Source: Actinoplanes aureus (GTDB lineage: Bacteria; Actinomycetota; Actinomycetes; Mycobacteriales; Micromonosporaceae). From it: a stretch of 59,665 nucleotides of DNA. The DNA is taken from NCBI RefSeq assembly GCF_015704865.1, contig NZ_JADQTO010000025.1:1-59665 (forward strand). Reading direction: 5' to 3'. A program made the position numbers and the translations under genes. Shown piece after piece: positions 1 through 8,361 of this stretch. Every line of letters starts with the position of its first letter. Position 1 is the stretch's first letter. A model generated the notes under the pieces. It worked only from the letters and a program-made list of their open reading frames with translations, searched no databases and had not been told where the DNA came from.

Positions 1-162
1 CTCACCCCATGGCTGCTACTGCAACGCTGTTGGACAGCCTGGACCAACAAACCGCCACCCCGTGAACTCCAGCAACTCCTCAACGCCGTCGGAAACGGCC
101 GCGCCCTCAACCTCTATCTACCACCATTAAGGCGACAAACTACCGCTAAGCCGGCATGGTGA
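1..162 (+). CDS. possible 3' end of a truncated coding region
   Basis: Frame 1 is open from the window edge to a TGA at 160-162 and would encode 53 residues ending in a basic tail (ELQQLLNAVGNGRALNLY, then basic residues). Codon bias is weaker than in neighbouring genes and no family is recognisable from this fragment. The last codons run into a terminator-like hairpin at 148-170, so the real gene may instead end at the TAA at 128-130 in another frame. Only the upstream sequence can settle which frame is coding. Confidence 0.25.
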   Translation, partial: LTPWLLLQRCWTAWTNKPPPRELQQLLNAVGNGRALNLYLPPLRRQTTAKPAW

Positions 163-170
163 GCCGGCTT
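148..170 (+). terminator. hairpin terminator candidate
   Basis: Perfect inverted repeat with 8-bp arms (AAGCCGGC / GCCGGCTT) and a 7-nt loop, with no T-tract as is usual in actinobacteria. It closes whatever transcription unit enters from the left edge and precedes the S41 peptidase gene. Confidence 0.5.
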
Positions 171-292
171 CCGGCTGAGGGCTGCGCCGGCCGGGGATTG
201 CTTCTGCCCTTGGCAGAGGTGGGGCGGGCAAAGCGGATGCCAGGTGCCAAAGCCGACGTGCCGCGCGAGGCGGTGAATCTAGCGTCGTTCGT

Positions 293-1231
293 ATGAGTGA
301 CGACACCGCGGCAAGAGTTGCCGCCGGCATCGGGGCCTGGGTTGAGCGGCTGCTGCCGGATAGGGAGCGAGCCGGGCTACTCGCTGCCGCGTTGCGGCGG
401 GAGTTCGGGGACTCCACGGAGAGGATCAGTGCGGAGGTGTGCCGGCGTATTGAGAAGGTGTGTCACTCGTATTCGCGGCATCTCACTCTCAAGTTCCACG
501 CCGATGGCTCGCTCGTGCCGGATCGGGAGGAGCCGATGGGCTGGCCGCCGCCGGACGGTGCGGCGATCGCGCGGGCCAGGGGTGGCGTGGTGTCGGTCGA
601 GCGGCATCAGGGGGTGGCTGTACTGCGGGTGGACAGCTTGGAAGCGTGGGAGTCCGCTGGGCCATTCCTTGAAGATGCCTTCGCCGCAGCCGAGGCCGTA
701 GGCGGAGTGGCAGCCGGAGCTGGTGCGGTGGAGGGGCGGGGCGGTTCGCGTACCGATGGGGGTGGGGGGCTTGTGCTGGATCTGCGGCGCAACGGTGGGG
801 GCGACATGGAGACCCTGTCGCGGATCGCCGGGTTCGTTCTCGGGCCGGAGGCGGTGACGCTGGCGACGGTGACCACGATGGAGCGCGTCGACGAATACCG
901 GACTGCCCCGGCCGGCCGAGGCGGGGGCCGGCGGGTGGTGGTGCTGACCAGCGAACGCACCTACTCCTCCGGGGAGGCGCTGGCGTACGTGCTGCAGAAC
1001 CGCGGGGTCACCGTGGTCGGCCGGCGCACCGCGGGCGCCGCGGATCACTGCACGCCGGCGCGGGTTTCGCCGCATGTGGTGGCGCTCATTCCCTACGGCG
1101 TGGTCCGTGATCCGGTGACGGGTGGTAACTGGGAGGGCACCGGGGTCGTGCCGGACATCGAGGTGCCGGAGGGTGCCGAGATGGCCGCGGCGATGGGTGC
1201 TTGTGCGGATGGTGCACGTCCAGGGGCTTGA
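293..1231 (+). CDS. S41-family (tail-specific/IRBP-like) serine peptidase
   Basis: The 312-residue protein has an N-terminal helical region typical of IRBP-type S41 proteins (about residues 1-75). A C-terminal ClpP/crotonase-like fold follows, with LDLRRNGGGD and then TYSSGEALAYVLQ, which holds the presumed nucleophilic serine of the S41 family. GTGVVPDIEV near the end is also typical. There is no signal peptide, so it is probably cytoplasmic. The stretch around residues 135-155 is Gly/Ala-rich and looks like a lineage-specific loop. The ATG at 293 has no convincing Shine-Dalgarno sequence and lies a few bases after a TAGCGT-like -10 sequence, so a leaderless transcript is possible. The substrate is unknown. 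Confidence 0.8.
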   Translation: MSDDTAARVAAGIGAWVERLLPDRERAGLLAAALRREFGDSTERISAEVCRRIEKVCHSYSRHLTLKFHADGSLVPDREEPMGWPPPDGAAIARARGGVVSVERHQGVAVLRVDSLEAWESAGPFLEDAFAAAEAVGGVAAGAGAVEGRGGSRTDGGGGLVLDLRRNGGGDMETLSRIAGFVLGPEAVTLATVTTMERVDEYRTAPAGRGGGRRVVVLTSERTYSSGEALAYVLQNRGVTVVGRRTAGAADHCTPARVSPHVVALIPYGVVRDPVTGGNWEGTGVVPDIEVPEGAEMAAAMGACADGARPGA

Positions 1232-1349
1232 TCCCTTTCGATCAATGTGACCGGGTTGGCAAGTCTGCCGCCGGAGCGGTACGAACGGGTACAGAGTGCA
1301 TGCGTTAAGTGATCTTCGAAGCGGGTAGTCGCCGCCCGGAGGAGTTCCG

Positions 1350-3098
1350 ATGACCACTGTTGTGCCCCGTCCTGTGCAGACCCGGCCGCACCCGCTGCGG
1401 CGGCAGGTCCGCGGCTCATGGCTGGCCCGGACGATCCGCACCACGGACGCGAAGCAGATCGGCATCTTGTACGGGGCCACCGCCCTCGTCTGGTTCGTGC
1501 TCGGCGGTGCGATGGCGCTGCTGATGCGCGCCGAGCTGGCCCGGCCGGGCATGCAGATGCTCTCACCGGAGCAGTACAACCAGTTGTTCACCATGCACGG
1601 CACGATCATGCTGCTGTTCTTCGCGACGCCGATCGTGTTCGCGTTCGCCAACTTCGTCGTGCCGATCCAGATCGGTGCGCCGGACGTGGCGTTCCCGCGG
1701 CTCAACGCGTTCGCCTACTGGCTGTACCTGTTCGGCGGCATGATCGCGTTCGGCGGGTTCCTGGTGCCCGGTGGGGCGGCGGACTTCGGCTGGACGGCGT
1801 ACGTCCCGTTGAGCACCTGGGAGCACTCGCCCGGTCTCGGCGGCAACATGTGGGTGGTCGGTCTGGCCGTCTCCGGTCTCGGCACGATCCTCGGTGGCGT
1901 CAACATGATCACGACGATCCTCTGCCTGCGCGCGCCGGGCATGACCATGTTCCGCATGCCGATCATGACGTGGAACATCCTGCTCACCAGCTTGCTGGTG
2001 ATTCTGGTGTTCCCGTTCCTGGCGGCCGCGCTCTTCGCGCTCGCCGCCGACCGGGTGCTGGACGCTCAGGTCTTCAACGTGGAGACCGGCGGGCCGATGC
2101 TCTGGCAGCACCTCTTCTGGTTCTTCGGCCATCCCGAGGTGTACATCATCGCGCTGCCGTTCTTCGGCATCATCACCGAGGTCATCCCGGTGTTCAGCCG
2201 CAAGCCGGTGTTCGGCTACAAGACGCTGGTGGCGGCCACCATCCTGATCACGGTGTTGTCGATGAGCGTGTGGGCGCACCACATGTTCGCCACCGGCCAG
2301 GTGCTGCTGCCGTTCTTCAGCCTGCTCAGCTATCTGATCGCGATCCCGACCGGGATGAAGTTCTTCGTCTGGATCGGCACCATGTGGCGCGGCCAGATCA
2401 GCTTCGAGTCACCGATGCTCTTCGCGCTCGGCTTCATGGTGACGTTCCTGCTCGGCGGCCTGACCGGGGTACTGCTCGCCTCGCCGCCGGTGGACTTCCA
2501 TGTGCACGACAGCTACTTCGTGGTGGCCCACTTCCACTACGTGCTGTTCGGCACGATCGTGTTCGCGGTCTTCTCGGGAATCTATTTCTGGTTCCCGAAG
2601 ATGTTCGGCCGGATGCTCGACGAGCGGCTCGCCAAGATTCACTTCTGGCTGACGTTCATCGGTTTCCACATGACGTTCCTGGTGCAGCACTGGCTCGGTG
2701 CGGAGGGCATGCCCCGCCGGTACGCCGACTACCTGCAGACTGACGGCTTCACGTTCCTCAACATGTTCTCCACGATCGGCGCGTTCATCCTGGGCGTCGC
2801 GACGCTGCCGTTCATCTACAACGTGTGGAAGTCCTACAAGGTCGGCCAGGTCACCACGCTCGACGACCCGTGGGGCCACGGCAACTCGCTGGAGTGGGCG
2901 ACGTCCAGCCCGCCGCCGCTGCGCAACTTCGACCGGATGCCGCGGATCCGCTCCGAGCGGCCGGCCTTCGACGCGAAGTTCCCGGAGCTCGCGGCCGGCG
3001 AGCAGTCCGAGGCAGGTCCGCCCGAGGGTGGTGCTCGCCCGTTGACCGAGGAGTCCACCGGTGGGGCGACCTACCAGGAGGACCGATCGGATCGTTGA
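1350..3098 (+). CDS. ctaD: cytochrome c oxidase subunit I (aa3-type)
   Basis: Catalytic haem-copper subunit of the terminal oxidase, a 582-residue multi-pass inner-membrane protein. Visible signatures are the low-spin haem histidine in TMHGTIMLLFF, the CuB ligand region WFFGHPEVY, the AHHMF segment and the haem ligand pair in HDSYFVVAHFHYV. Length fits actinobacterial CtaD. A hydrophilic tail of about 50 residues follows the last helix. The ATG at 1350 has a strong GGAGGAG site 6 nt upstream. No ctaC, ctaE or ctaF gene is adjacent, so this is a stand-alone (possibly second) copy. Actinobacteria often carry such extra ctaD genes away from the main qcr-cta locus. A TetR gene follows 41 bp downstream on the same strand. 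Confidence 0.97.
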   Translation: MTTVVPRPVQTRPHPLRRQVRGSWLARTIRTTDAKQIGILYGATALVWFVLGGAMALLMRAELARPGMQMLSPEQYNQLFTMHGTIMLLFFATPIVFAFANFVVPIQIGAPDVAFPRLNAFAYWLYLFGGMIAFGGFLVPGGAADFGWTAYVPLSTWEHSPGLGGNMWVVGLAVSGLGTILGGVNMITTILCLRAPGMTMFRMPIMTWNILLTSLLVILVFPFLAAALFALAADRVLDAQVFNVETGGPMLWQHLFWFFGHPEVYIIALPFFGIITEVIPVFSRKPVFGYKTLVAATILITVLSMSVWAHHMFATGQVLLPFFSLLSYLIAIPTGMKFFVWIGTMWRGQISFESPMLFALGFMVTFLLGGLTGVLLASPPVDFHVHDSYFVVAHFHYVLFGTIVFAVFSGIYFWFPKMFGRMLDERLAKIHFWLTFIGFHMTFLVQHWLGAEGMPRRYADYLQTDGFTFLNMFSTIGAFILGVATLPFIYNVWKSYKVGQVTTLDDPWGHGNSLEWATSSPPPLRNFDRMPRIRSERPAFDAKFPELAAGEQSEAGPPEGGARPLTEESTGGATYQEDRSDR

Positions 3099-3139
3099 CG
3101 GCGCCGGTTGGGCGTACCCCGGAATGGTCGCCTTAAGAT

Positions 3140-3697
3140 GTGCCGGTGCCGCCCAACTCTCCCCGCGACGCGATTCGAGGCGCGGCGACCGAGTTGTTCG
3201 CCCGGGACGGCTACGCGGGTACGACCGTGCGGGCCATCGCCGCGGCCGCCGGTTGCGATCCCGCACTGGTGATCCGGCATTTCGGGTCGAAAGAGGCGTT
3301 GTTTCTGGCGACAGTGCCGGCCTCCACGGAGCTGGCGCGGATCCTGGCCGGTCCGGTCGAGTCGCTCGGGCGGGAGTTGGTCGGCTTCGTCCTCGGCGCG
3401 TCGGAGAGCCGGGTCGCCGGGGTCTACCGGGCGATGCTCAGCGCGTCGGACCGGCCGGAGATCAAGGAGCGACTGCGGGCCTCGATGCACGACGTGTTCG
3501 TCGGGCCGCTGGCGGACCGGATCGGCGGCGCGTACCCGGAGTTGCGTGCCCGTCTGGTCGCCGCCCAGTTCGCCGGTCTGATCAACGCGTACTGGCTGGT
3601 CGCTGATCCGGTGCTGCGGAACGCCGACCGGTCGGCGACAGTCGAGCTCTACGGCGACGCGATCCAACGGCTACTCGACAGCGACGATCCGCCCTGA
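3140..3697 (+). CDS. TetR/AcrR-family transcriptional regulator
   Basis: 185 residues. The N-terminal helix-turn-helix (about residues 10-55) carries the pattern AATELFARDGYAGTTVRAIA followed by ALVIRHFGSKEALF. The C-terminal ligand-binding domain is family-divergent. It is clearly paralogous to the TetR protein at 33526-34068: both have ALVIRHFG(S/T)KE and a matching VFVGPLADRI / TFVGPVRARL segment. The GTG at 3140 is chosen because the overlapping ATG at 3138 is out of frame. A CGTACCCC element shortly upstream is also found before the 33.5-kb paralogue. The 3' end overlaps the convergent gtrA-like gene. The regulated target is unknown; ctaD just upstream or gtrA are the local candidates. 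Confidence 0.88.
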   Translation: MPVPPNSPRDAIRGAATELFARDGYAGTTVRAIAAAAGCDPALVIRHFGSKEALFLATVPASTELARILAGPVESLGRELVGFVLGASESRVAGVYRAMLSASDRPEIKERLRASMHDVFVGPLADRIGGAYPELRARLVAAQFAGLINAYWLVADPVLRNADRSATVELYGDAIQRLLDSDDPP

Positions 3698-4100
3698 ACC
3701 CCGGTTGCGCCGGCTGGTGGCGGTGCGCCGCGAAGACCCAGCCGCGCAGCACCAGGTAGCGGGCGCCGCCGATCAGGCTGCCGGTCAGGGCCAGGATCAG
3801 CGCCTCGATCACGGCCGGCGGGTTCGGTCCGGCGAGGCCGGTGAACAGCGGTGCGGCGGCCAGGTTCGCCACGAAGACGGCGACCGAGGTGAGGCCGGCT
3901 TCCCAGTGCAGCCGCCCGAGCGCGGTGGTCTTGACGGCGAACGTGACCCGGCGGTGCAGTTCGGTGTTGAGCGGGGTCACCACCAGCAGCGCCAGCCAGC
4001 TCGCCCAGATCGCCGGAACGGCCTCGCGCACGGCCACGTAGACGATCGTCTGCACGACCGTGCTGACGGCACCGACCACCATGAACCAGAGCAGACGCAT
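3582..4100 (-). CDS. GtrA-family integral membrane protein
   Basis: Small polytopic membrane protein of the GtrA/DPMS family, which is associated with export of lipid-linked sugars in cell-envelope polysaccharide synthesis. Four hydrophobic helices are visible in the first ~125 residues (LLWFMVVGAVSTVVQTIVY, WLALLVVTPLNTELHRR, LTSVAVFVANLAAAPLF, LILALTGSLIGGARYLVL). The conserved WVF at the end of the domain is present. The ATG at 4100 (MRLLWF) is preferred over a GTG at 4178, because the upstream stretch is occupied by operator-like palindromes. About 45 basic, low-complexity residues follow the domain and read through the antisense of the TetR gene (116-bp tail-to-tail overlap). That suggests loss of an original stop codon, or an error. 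172 residues as called. Confidence 0.75.
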   Translation of the reverse strand: MRLLWFMVVGAVSTVVQTIVYVAVREAVPAIWASWLALLVVTPLNTELHRRVTFAVKTTALGRLHWEAGLTSVAVFVANLAAAPLFTGLAGPNPPAVIEALILALTGSLIGGARYLVLRGWVFAAHRHQPAQPGFRADRRCRVAVGSRRRRARLSPTGRRSAAPDQRPASTR

Positions 4101-4119
4101 GACTGAACGCTTTCGGACA

Positions 4120-4177
4120 TCAACTTTGACCGTCGTAGTGTCAACACCGTTGACAGCCGGTGTCAACAGTGTTGACA
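4120..4177 (-). promoter_or_regulatory. tandem TGTCAAC...GTTGACA operators upstream of gtrA-like gene
   Basis: Two clean palindromes, TGTCAACACCGTTGACA (4139-4155) and TGTCAACAGTGTTGACA (4161-4177), have centres exactly 22 bp apart. A weaker third site, TCAACTTTGA (4120-4129), lies about 22 bp further on. Two-turn spacing on one face of the helix is typical of cooperative dimer binding by TetR- or GntR-type repressors. The sites end 20 bp before the gtrA ATG and also lie about 105 bp upstream of the divergent M20 gene. The arms contain TTGACA, so they could also embed a -35 box. Confidence 0.7.
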
Positions 4178-4281
4178 CCGTGACGAGGCTTACCCACAGG
4201 GCTCTGACCTGGTAGATCGCCGGACTGCAACCTGTCCGTGATCAGACAGTTTCCGCACGGCGACGTAGGGCACCGTCCGGC

Positions 4282-5448
4282 ATGGGCTACTCCATCACTG
4301 ACAGTACGGTCGACGACTGGCGGGACCCGCTACTCGCGCTCAGCCACAGCCTGCACGCCGAACCGGAGGTCGCGTTCGCCGAGCACGCCTCGGCCGGCAA
4401 ACTCGCCACCCTGCTCGACGACGCCGGATTCACGGTCCGCGAAGGCGCCTACGACCTGCCGACCGCCCTCACCGCGGAATACGGCGAGGGCGACCTGACC
4501 ATCGGGCTCTGCGCCGAGTACGACGCGCTGCCCGGGATCGGCCACGGCTGCGGGCACAACGTCATCTGTGCCTCGTCGGCGGGCGCGGCGGTCGCGCTCA
4601 AGGCCGCCGCCGACCGGTACGAGTTCCGCGTCAAGCTGCTCGGCACCCCGGCCGAGGAAAGCGGCGGCGGCAAGCAGCTGATGCTGGAACGCGGGGCGTT
4701 CGACGACGTCACCGTGGCGATGATGGCCCACCCCGGATCCGCCGACCTGGCCGGTGCCACGGACAGCACGCAGGCGTGCAGCCGCTTCGAGGTCACCTAT
4801 CGCGGCCGGCCGGCACACGCGGCCGGCGCGCCCTGGGACGGTGTCAACGCGGCGGACGCGGCGGTGGTCGCCCAGGTCGCGGTCGGCCTGCTGCGCCAGC
4901 AGACACCTCCGGCCTACCGGATCGCCGGCTTCGTCCGGTCGGGTGGCGACAAGACGAACATCATTCCCGCCCTCAGCGTTCTCGAGTACGAGGTGCGCAC
5001 TCCCGCCGTGGACCAGCTGGCCGCCCTGCGCCGCCGGGTGTACGACTGCTTCGAGGCGGGCGCCCTGGCCACCGGCGCGACCGTCGGGTTCCGGCGCACC
5101 GAACCGGACTACCTCGACCTGCGCAACGACCCGTGGCTGATCGAACGGTACGCGAGCCACCTGCCCGGCTTCGGGCGTACGGCGGCCCACCTCCCGCCCG
5201 GCTCCGGCAGCGCCTCCACCGACATGGGCAATATCAGCCACGCTCTGCCGGCCATCCACCCCATGATCGCCATGCACGGCGTGGCGGCGATGCCGCACAC
5301 CCACGAGTTCGCCGCGTACGCCGTGACCCCGGCGGCCGGCGAGAGCCTGGTGCACGCGGCCAAGCTGCTCGCCCGCACCGGCCTCGACCTGGCCCGCGAT
5401 CCCGGCCGCCGGGCCGAGTACGTCGATCGGCATCACCGCCGGCGCTGA
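4282..5448 (+). CDS. M20-family metallo-amidohydrolase (AbgB/amidase-like)
   Basis: 388-residue zinc peptidase/amidohydrolase of the M20 (ACY1/ABGB-like) family. These enzymes hydrolyse the amide bond of N-acyl amino acids or p-aminobenzoyl-glutamate-type compounds. Metal-site motifs are visible: LCAEYDALPGIGHGCGHN (about residues 76-93), the catalytic PAEESGGG, MMAHPGS, and a late HTHEF. The dimerisation ('lid') domain lies between about residues 165 and 285. No signal peptide is seen, so it is cytosolic. The ATG at 4282 opens directly into the domain. It is transcribed divergently from gtrA and converges on the ole-like operon with only 8 bp between stop codons. The substrate cannot be assigned. 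Confidence 0.88.
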   Translation: MGYSITDSTVDDWRDPLLALSHSLHAEPEVAFAEHASAGKLATLLDDAGFTVREGAYDLPTALTAEYGEGDLTIGLCAEYDALPGIGHGCGHNVICASSAGAAVALKAAADRYEFRVKLLGTPAEESGGGKQLMLERGAFDDVTVAMMAHPGSADLAGATDSTQACSRFEVTYRGRPAHAAGAPWDGVNAADAAVVAQVAVGLLRQQTPPAYRIAGFVRSGGDKTNIIPALSVLEYEVRTPAVDQLAALRRRVYDCFEAGALATGATVGFRRTEPDYLDLRNDPWLIERYASHLPGFGRTAAHLPPGSGSASTDMGNISHALPAIHPMIAMHGVAAMPHTHEFAAYAVTPAAGESLVHAAKLLARTGLDLARDPGRRAEYVDRHHRRR

Positions 5449-5456
5449 ACAGCCGA

Positions 5457-6353
5457 CTACAAGGCCGAGGTGAGGAAGTCCGCGAACGTCCGGCGCGGTG
5501 TCCATCGCTGGGCCCGGGCCCGGGAGATGTCCAGGACCACGCCGCTGGTGAGCTGCTCCACGGCGTACCGGGAAAGGCTTGCCTCGCGGCGGGTGAGGCG
5601 CGCGATGCCGGTGGCGAACGTCGCGGCCGCGCGGGTCAGGGTGATCGGGACGTGCCGGACCGGCACGCCGCAGGCCGCCGCCACCACCTCGTCCCGCCGG
5701 TAGGCGCAGGCATCCGCGATGTTGTAGGCGCCGGCCGGCCAGGAGTGTGCCGCCAGGCAGGCGTCGGCAAGGTTCTCCACAGCGGTCAGGCTCAGCGGGA
5801 CGTCCGGTCCGGGCAGCAGTACCCGGCCGCCGCGCACCGCGCGGCGCAGGCGCGGCAGCAGGTGCGGGTCACCCGGCCCGTAGACCGCCCGGGGACGCAG
5901 GACCACCGCGCCGGCGTTCAGGGCCAGCCGTTCACCGGCCGCTTTGGTGCGACCGTAAGCGGTCAGCCCACCAAGCGGATGATCCTCGCGGATCGGTTCC
6001 GGCCCGGCCGGTGCGTAGACGCTGGCGCTGCTCACCCAGACCACCGGCCGCTCGCCGGCGGCTTCCAGCAGGCGGGCGGTGCCGTCCACGTTGACCGCGC
6101 GAAACGCGGCCTCCGATCCGCGACCGGGCGGTGGGTCACCCACCGCTGCCGCGAGATGCAGCACCAGATCGGTTCCGGTCAGATCGGGCGGGGTACGCGC
6201 AGCGTCCCAGTACCGTGACTCGCCAACCGGCCCCGGTCGCCTCCCCAGGCACACCACCTCCGCACCGGCGGCCGCGGCGGCTCGTGCCACCACCCCGCCG
6301 CAGAAGCCACTCGCTCCGGTCACCGCAACCCGCAACCTGTCCCGGCCGCTCAT
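5457..6353 (-). CDS. OleD-like NAD(P)-dependent 3beta-HSD/epimerase-family reductase
   Basis: 298-residue extended SDR. Rossmann motif TGASGFCG at residues 12-19, VSSAS at 107-111, catalytic YGRTK (Tyr133, Lys137). A LRPRAVYGPGDPHLLPRLRRA block and a C-terminal SRYAVEQLTSG...FADFL region match, from memory, the OleD/3beta-HSD branch better than sugar epimerases. OleD reduces the beta-keto acid made by OleA to a beta-hydroxy acid before OleC forms a beta-lactone. It is the last gene of the six-gene minus-strand operon: its ATG overlaps the P450 stop by 4 nt (ATGA). An alternative is a nucleotide-sugar epimerase serving the two GT2 enzymes, but the C-terminal half argues against it. Confidence 0.8.
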   Translation of the reverse strand: MSGRDRLRVAVTGASGFCGGVVARAAAAAGAEVVCLGRRPGPVGESRYWDAARTPPDLTGTDLVLHLAAAVGDPPPGRGSEAAFRAVNVDGTARLLEAAGERPVVWVSSASVYAPAGPEPIREDHPLGGLTAYGRTKAAGERLALNAGAVVLRPRAVYGPGDPHLLPRLRRAVRGGRVLLPGPDVPLSLTAVENLADACLAAHSWPAGAYNIADACAYRRDEVVAAACGVPVRHVPITLTRAAATFATGIARLTRREASLSRYAVEQLTSGVVLDISRARAQRWTPRRTFADFLTSAL

Positions 6354-7546
6354 CGGCCGGCGCGCACGATCAGCGAGGCCCAGCCGGGCAGGGCGCTACG
6401 CCGGTCGACCCGTGCGCTGATCACCACGGGACGGTGCGCGGCGAGCGCGACAAGCGCGTCGGCGATCTGCCGGCGGGCCAGCCGCGCTCCCGGGCAGGCG
6501 TGCGGGCCCGCCCCGAAGACGAGTTGCGCGGTCTGCGGCGGTGCCGGGTCGCGAGGGCAGGGGTCGCGCCGGTGGGCGTCCACGGCGTGCCGGGCCACCA
6601 GGATCAGCCGGTCGCCGCCGCGGACCGGGCATCCGTCGATCTCCCCGCCCGCCGCGGCGACCCGGGGGAGCAGCGGAGTCGGGGCGGTGACCCGCAGCAG
6701 TTCGGCGGTGAGCGTGCCGGGATCGGTCTCGGCGTACGCCCAGAGGCCCGCGTCGGCGCACCAGGCCGCCGCCCGCGGCAGCGCCGCCACGGTCGTGTTG
6801 ATCGCGGCGACCGCCAGCATGGCCGCCAGGCCGTGCGTCCCCAGCGGCTGCTCTGCCCCGGTGGGGCTCGCCGCCGGATCGCCGGAGCGCCTGTCCGGGC
6901 CGGTGCCGGCCGTGCCCTCTGCCGGCCGGGGCGACGTCACCAGGGCGTTGAGCCGCTCGGCTGCGGCCCGGGCGGTGCGGCGGGCGCCCGGGCGGGGCAG
7001 GCCGGGCAGGTGCTCGCGGGCGCCGGCCGTGGCGGCGGCGCGTGCGGCGGCGGCGAGCTCGCGGCCGTCCACGTCGAGGGCGAGCAGGGCGGCGGCGGTC
7101 GTGCCCGCGAGCTCCGCCGCGACGTCGACCAGATCCACCTCGCCGCCGGCGGCGAGCGGGGCCAGCCGCCGCTCCAGCACTTCCCGCCAGACCGGACGGA
7201 GGCGGGTGACCCCGTCGGCGCCGAGGGCGTCGGCCAGCGCCCGGCGGGTACCGCGGTGCTCGTCGCCCTCCTGGTCGAACAGCAGCCCATCGCCGGCCAG
7301 CCGGCCGGCCGCGCCGCCCGTCGTGCCCTCGGCGGTCCGGTCCAGCCGCACCCGGGTGAGCCCGTCCACGAAGGCCGCCCGGGAGTGCGCGAGCACGGTG
7401 CCGCCCAACCTGGTTACCGGCCGGCGCCGGGTGACGGCGAGGAGTGCGAACAGCACCGGATGGCTGTACAGGTAGACCCGCCGGTCCCGGCGGCGGGCTC
7501 GGGCGGCGTGCCGAGAGGCCGCGCCGGCACGTTCGCCGGGCGTCAC
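6350..7546 (-). CDS. cytochrome P450
   Basis: 398-residue soluble bacterial P450, a probable tailoring oxygenase. Visible motifs are the I-helix oxygen-activation region LAVAAINTTVAAL, the K-helix ELLR (ExxR) and the haem loop FGAGPHACPG with Cys351 as thiolate ligand. The protein is unusually rich in Ala and Arg, with a low-complexity insert around the middle. The start is set at GTG 7546, which overlaps the TGA of the upstream GT2 gene (GTGA), rather than at more distal starts that would lie inside that gene. The stop overlaps the OleD-like start. No ferredoxin or reductase gene is nearby. Its place in the operon suggests hydroxylation or desaturation of the acyl product, which is inference. 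Confidence 0.9.
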   Translation of the reverse strand: MTPGERAGAASRHAARARRRDRRVYLYSHPVLFALLAVTRRRPVTRLGGTVLAHSRAAFVDGLTRVRLDRTAEGTTGGAAGRLAGDGLLFDQEGDEHRGTRRALADALGADGVTRLRPVWREVLERRLAPLAAGGEVDLVDVAAELAGTTAAALLALDVDGRELAAAARAAATAGAREHLPGLPRPGARRTARAAAERLNALVTSPRPAEGTAGTGPDRRSGDPAASPTGAEQPLGTHGLAAMLAVAAINTTVAALPRAAAWCADAGLWAYAETDPGTLTAELLRVTAPTPLLPRVAAAGGEIDGCPVRGGDRLILVARHAVDAHRRDPCPRDPAPPQTAQLVFGAGPHACPGARLARRQIADALVALAAHRPVVISARVDRRSALPGWASLIVRAGR

Positions 7547-8361
7547 CTGACGTGCACCTCGGACGACGTGACCGGGCGCCAGCGGCGGTCCCAGTACCAG
7601 AGCAGGGTGCGGCGGGCACCCCACGCGCGGAGCCGGCGCAGACTCGCCTCCACCACGAGGTCCTCGGCGCGGACGATCCGGTCGGTGTGCGTGCGGGCCC
7701 GGTTGAGCAGGGTCACGTCCTCGGAGCCGGCCTCCAGCGGTTCCCGGGCGGTGCCGCCGCAGGCCAGGTAGAGCTCGGCGGTGAGGGCCAGGTTGTGCCC
7801 GTGTACCAGCACGTACGGGGTGCGGAACTCCGGTGTGCGATGCGCGCGCCGGAACCGGCCGTAGAGCGCGGCGATCCGGACGGCGGCGGGGAAGACGTGC
7901 CGTTCCGGCCAGGACGGCTGCTCGTCGCGGCGCGGCACGCTGCGGCCGCAGACCAGGGCGGCGCCGCCGGCGAGGTACGCCCGCGCGGTCGCCACCCAGC
8001 CGGGCGCCGGCCGGCAGTCCGCGTCGGTACGGGCGAGCAGCGTGGCACCGGCCGCGATCGCGTACCGGAACCCGGTGTCGGCGGCGGTTCCCGCACCCCG
8101 TTCCGGTTCGGTCACGACCTCCACCGGGAAGGGTGCCCGGGCGGCGAACGCGCGCACCTCCTCGGCGGTGCCGTCGGTGGAGCCGTTGTCGACGACGATC
8201 AGGCGGAAGCCGAGGTCGGTCTGCGCGGCGAGCGCGTCGAGGGTCGCGTTGATCGAGCCGGCCTCGTTGTAGGCGGGTACGACCACGGCGAGTTGGCTGG
8301 ACCCCTCAGGCGGGACGGACCGGGCGGGGCGGGACGGGGTGGGTTCGGCGGGGGCGGTCAA
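7543..8361 (-). CDS. family 2 glycosyltransferase (second of two in operon)
   Basis: 272-residue GT-A fold GT2 enzyme. It has the N-terminal VVVPAYNEAGSI, VVDNGSTDGT (donor-binding Asp) and the metal-binding TDADCRP (DxD type) motifs. No transmembrane segment is seen, so it is a soluble or peripheral enzyme. The best start is TTG 8361, which overlaps the TGA of the upstream ligase gene (TTGA); the open frame extends further but only as antisense-like, Arg-rich sequence inside that gene. It is closely similar to the GT2 at 9813-10553 (VVPAYNEA...SINATLDALAAQTD versus RISATLYAIAAQTD), so the pair arose by duplication. Donor and acceptor are unknown; a hydroxylated acyl or beta-lactone product of the operon is a plausible acceptor. 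Confidence 0.82.
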   Translation of the reverse strand: MTAPAEPTPSRPARSVPPEGSSQLAVVVPAYNEAGSINATLDALAAQTDLGFRLIVVDNGSTDGTAEEVRAFAARAPFPVEVVTEPERGAGTAADTGFRYAIAAGATLLARTDADCRPAPGWVATARAYLAGGAALVCGRSVPRRDEQPSWPERHVFPAAVRIAALYGRFRRAHRTPEFRTPYVLVHGHNLALTAELYLACGGTAREPLEAGSEDVTLLNRARTHTDRIVRAEDLVVEASLRRLRAWGARRTLLWYWDRRWRPVTSSEVHVR

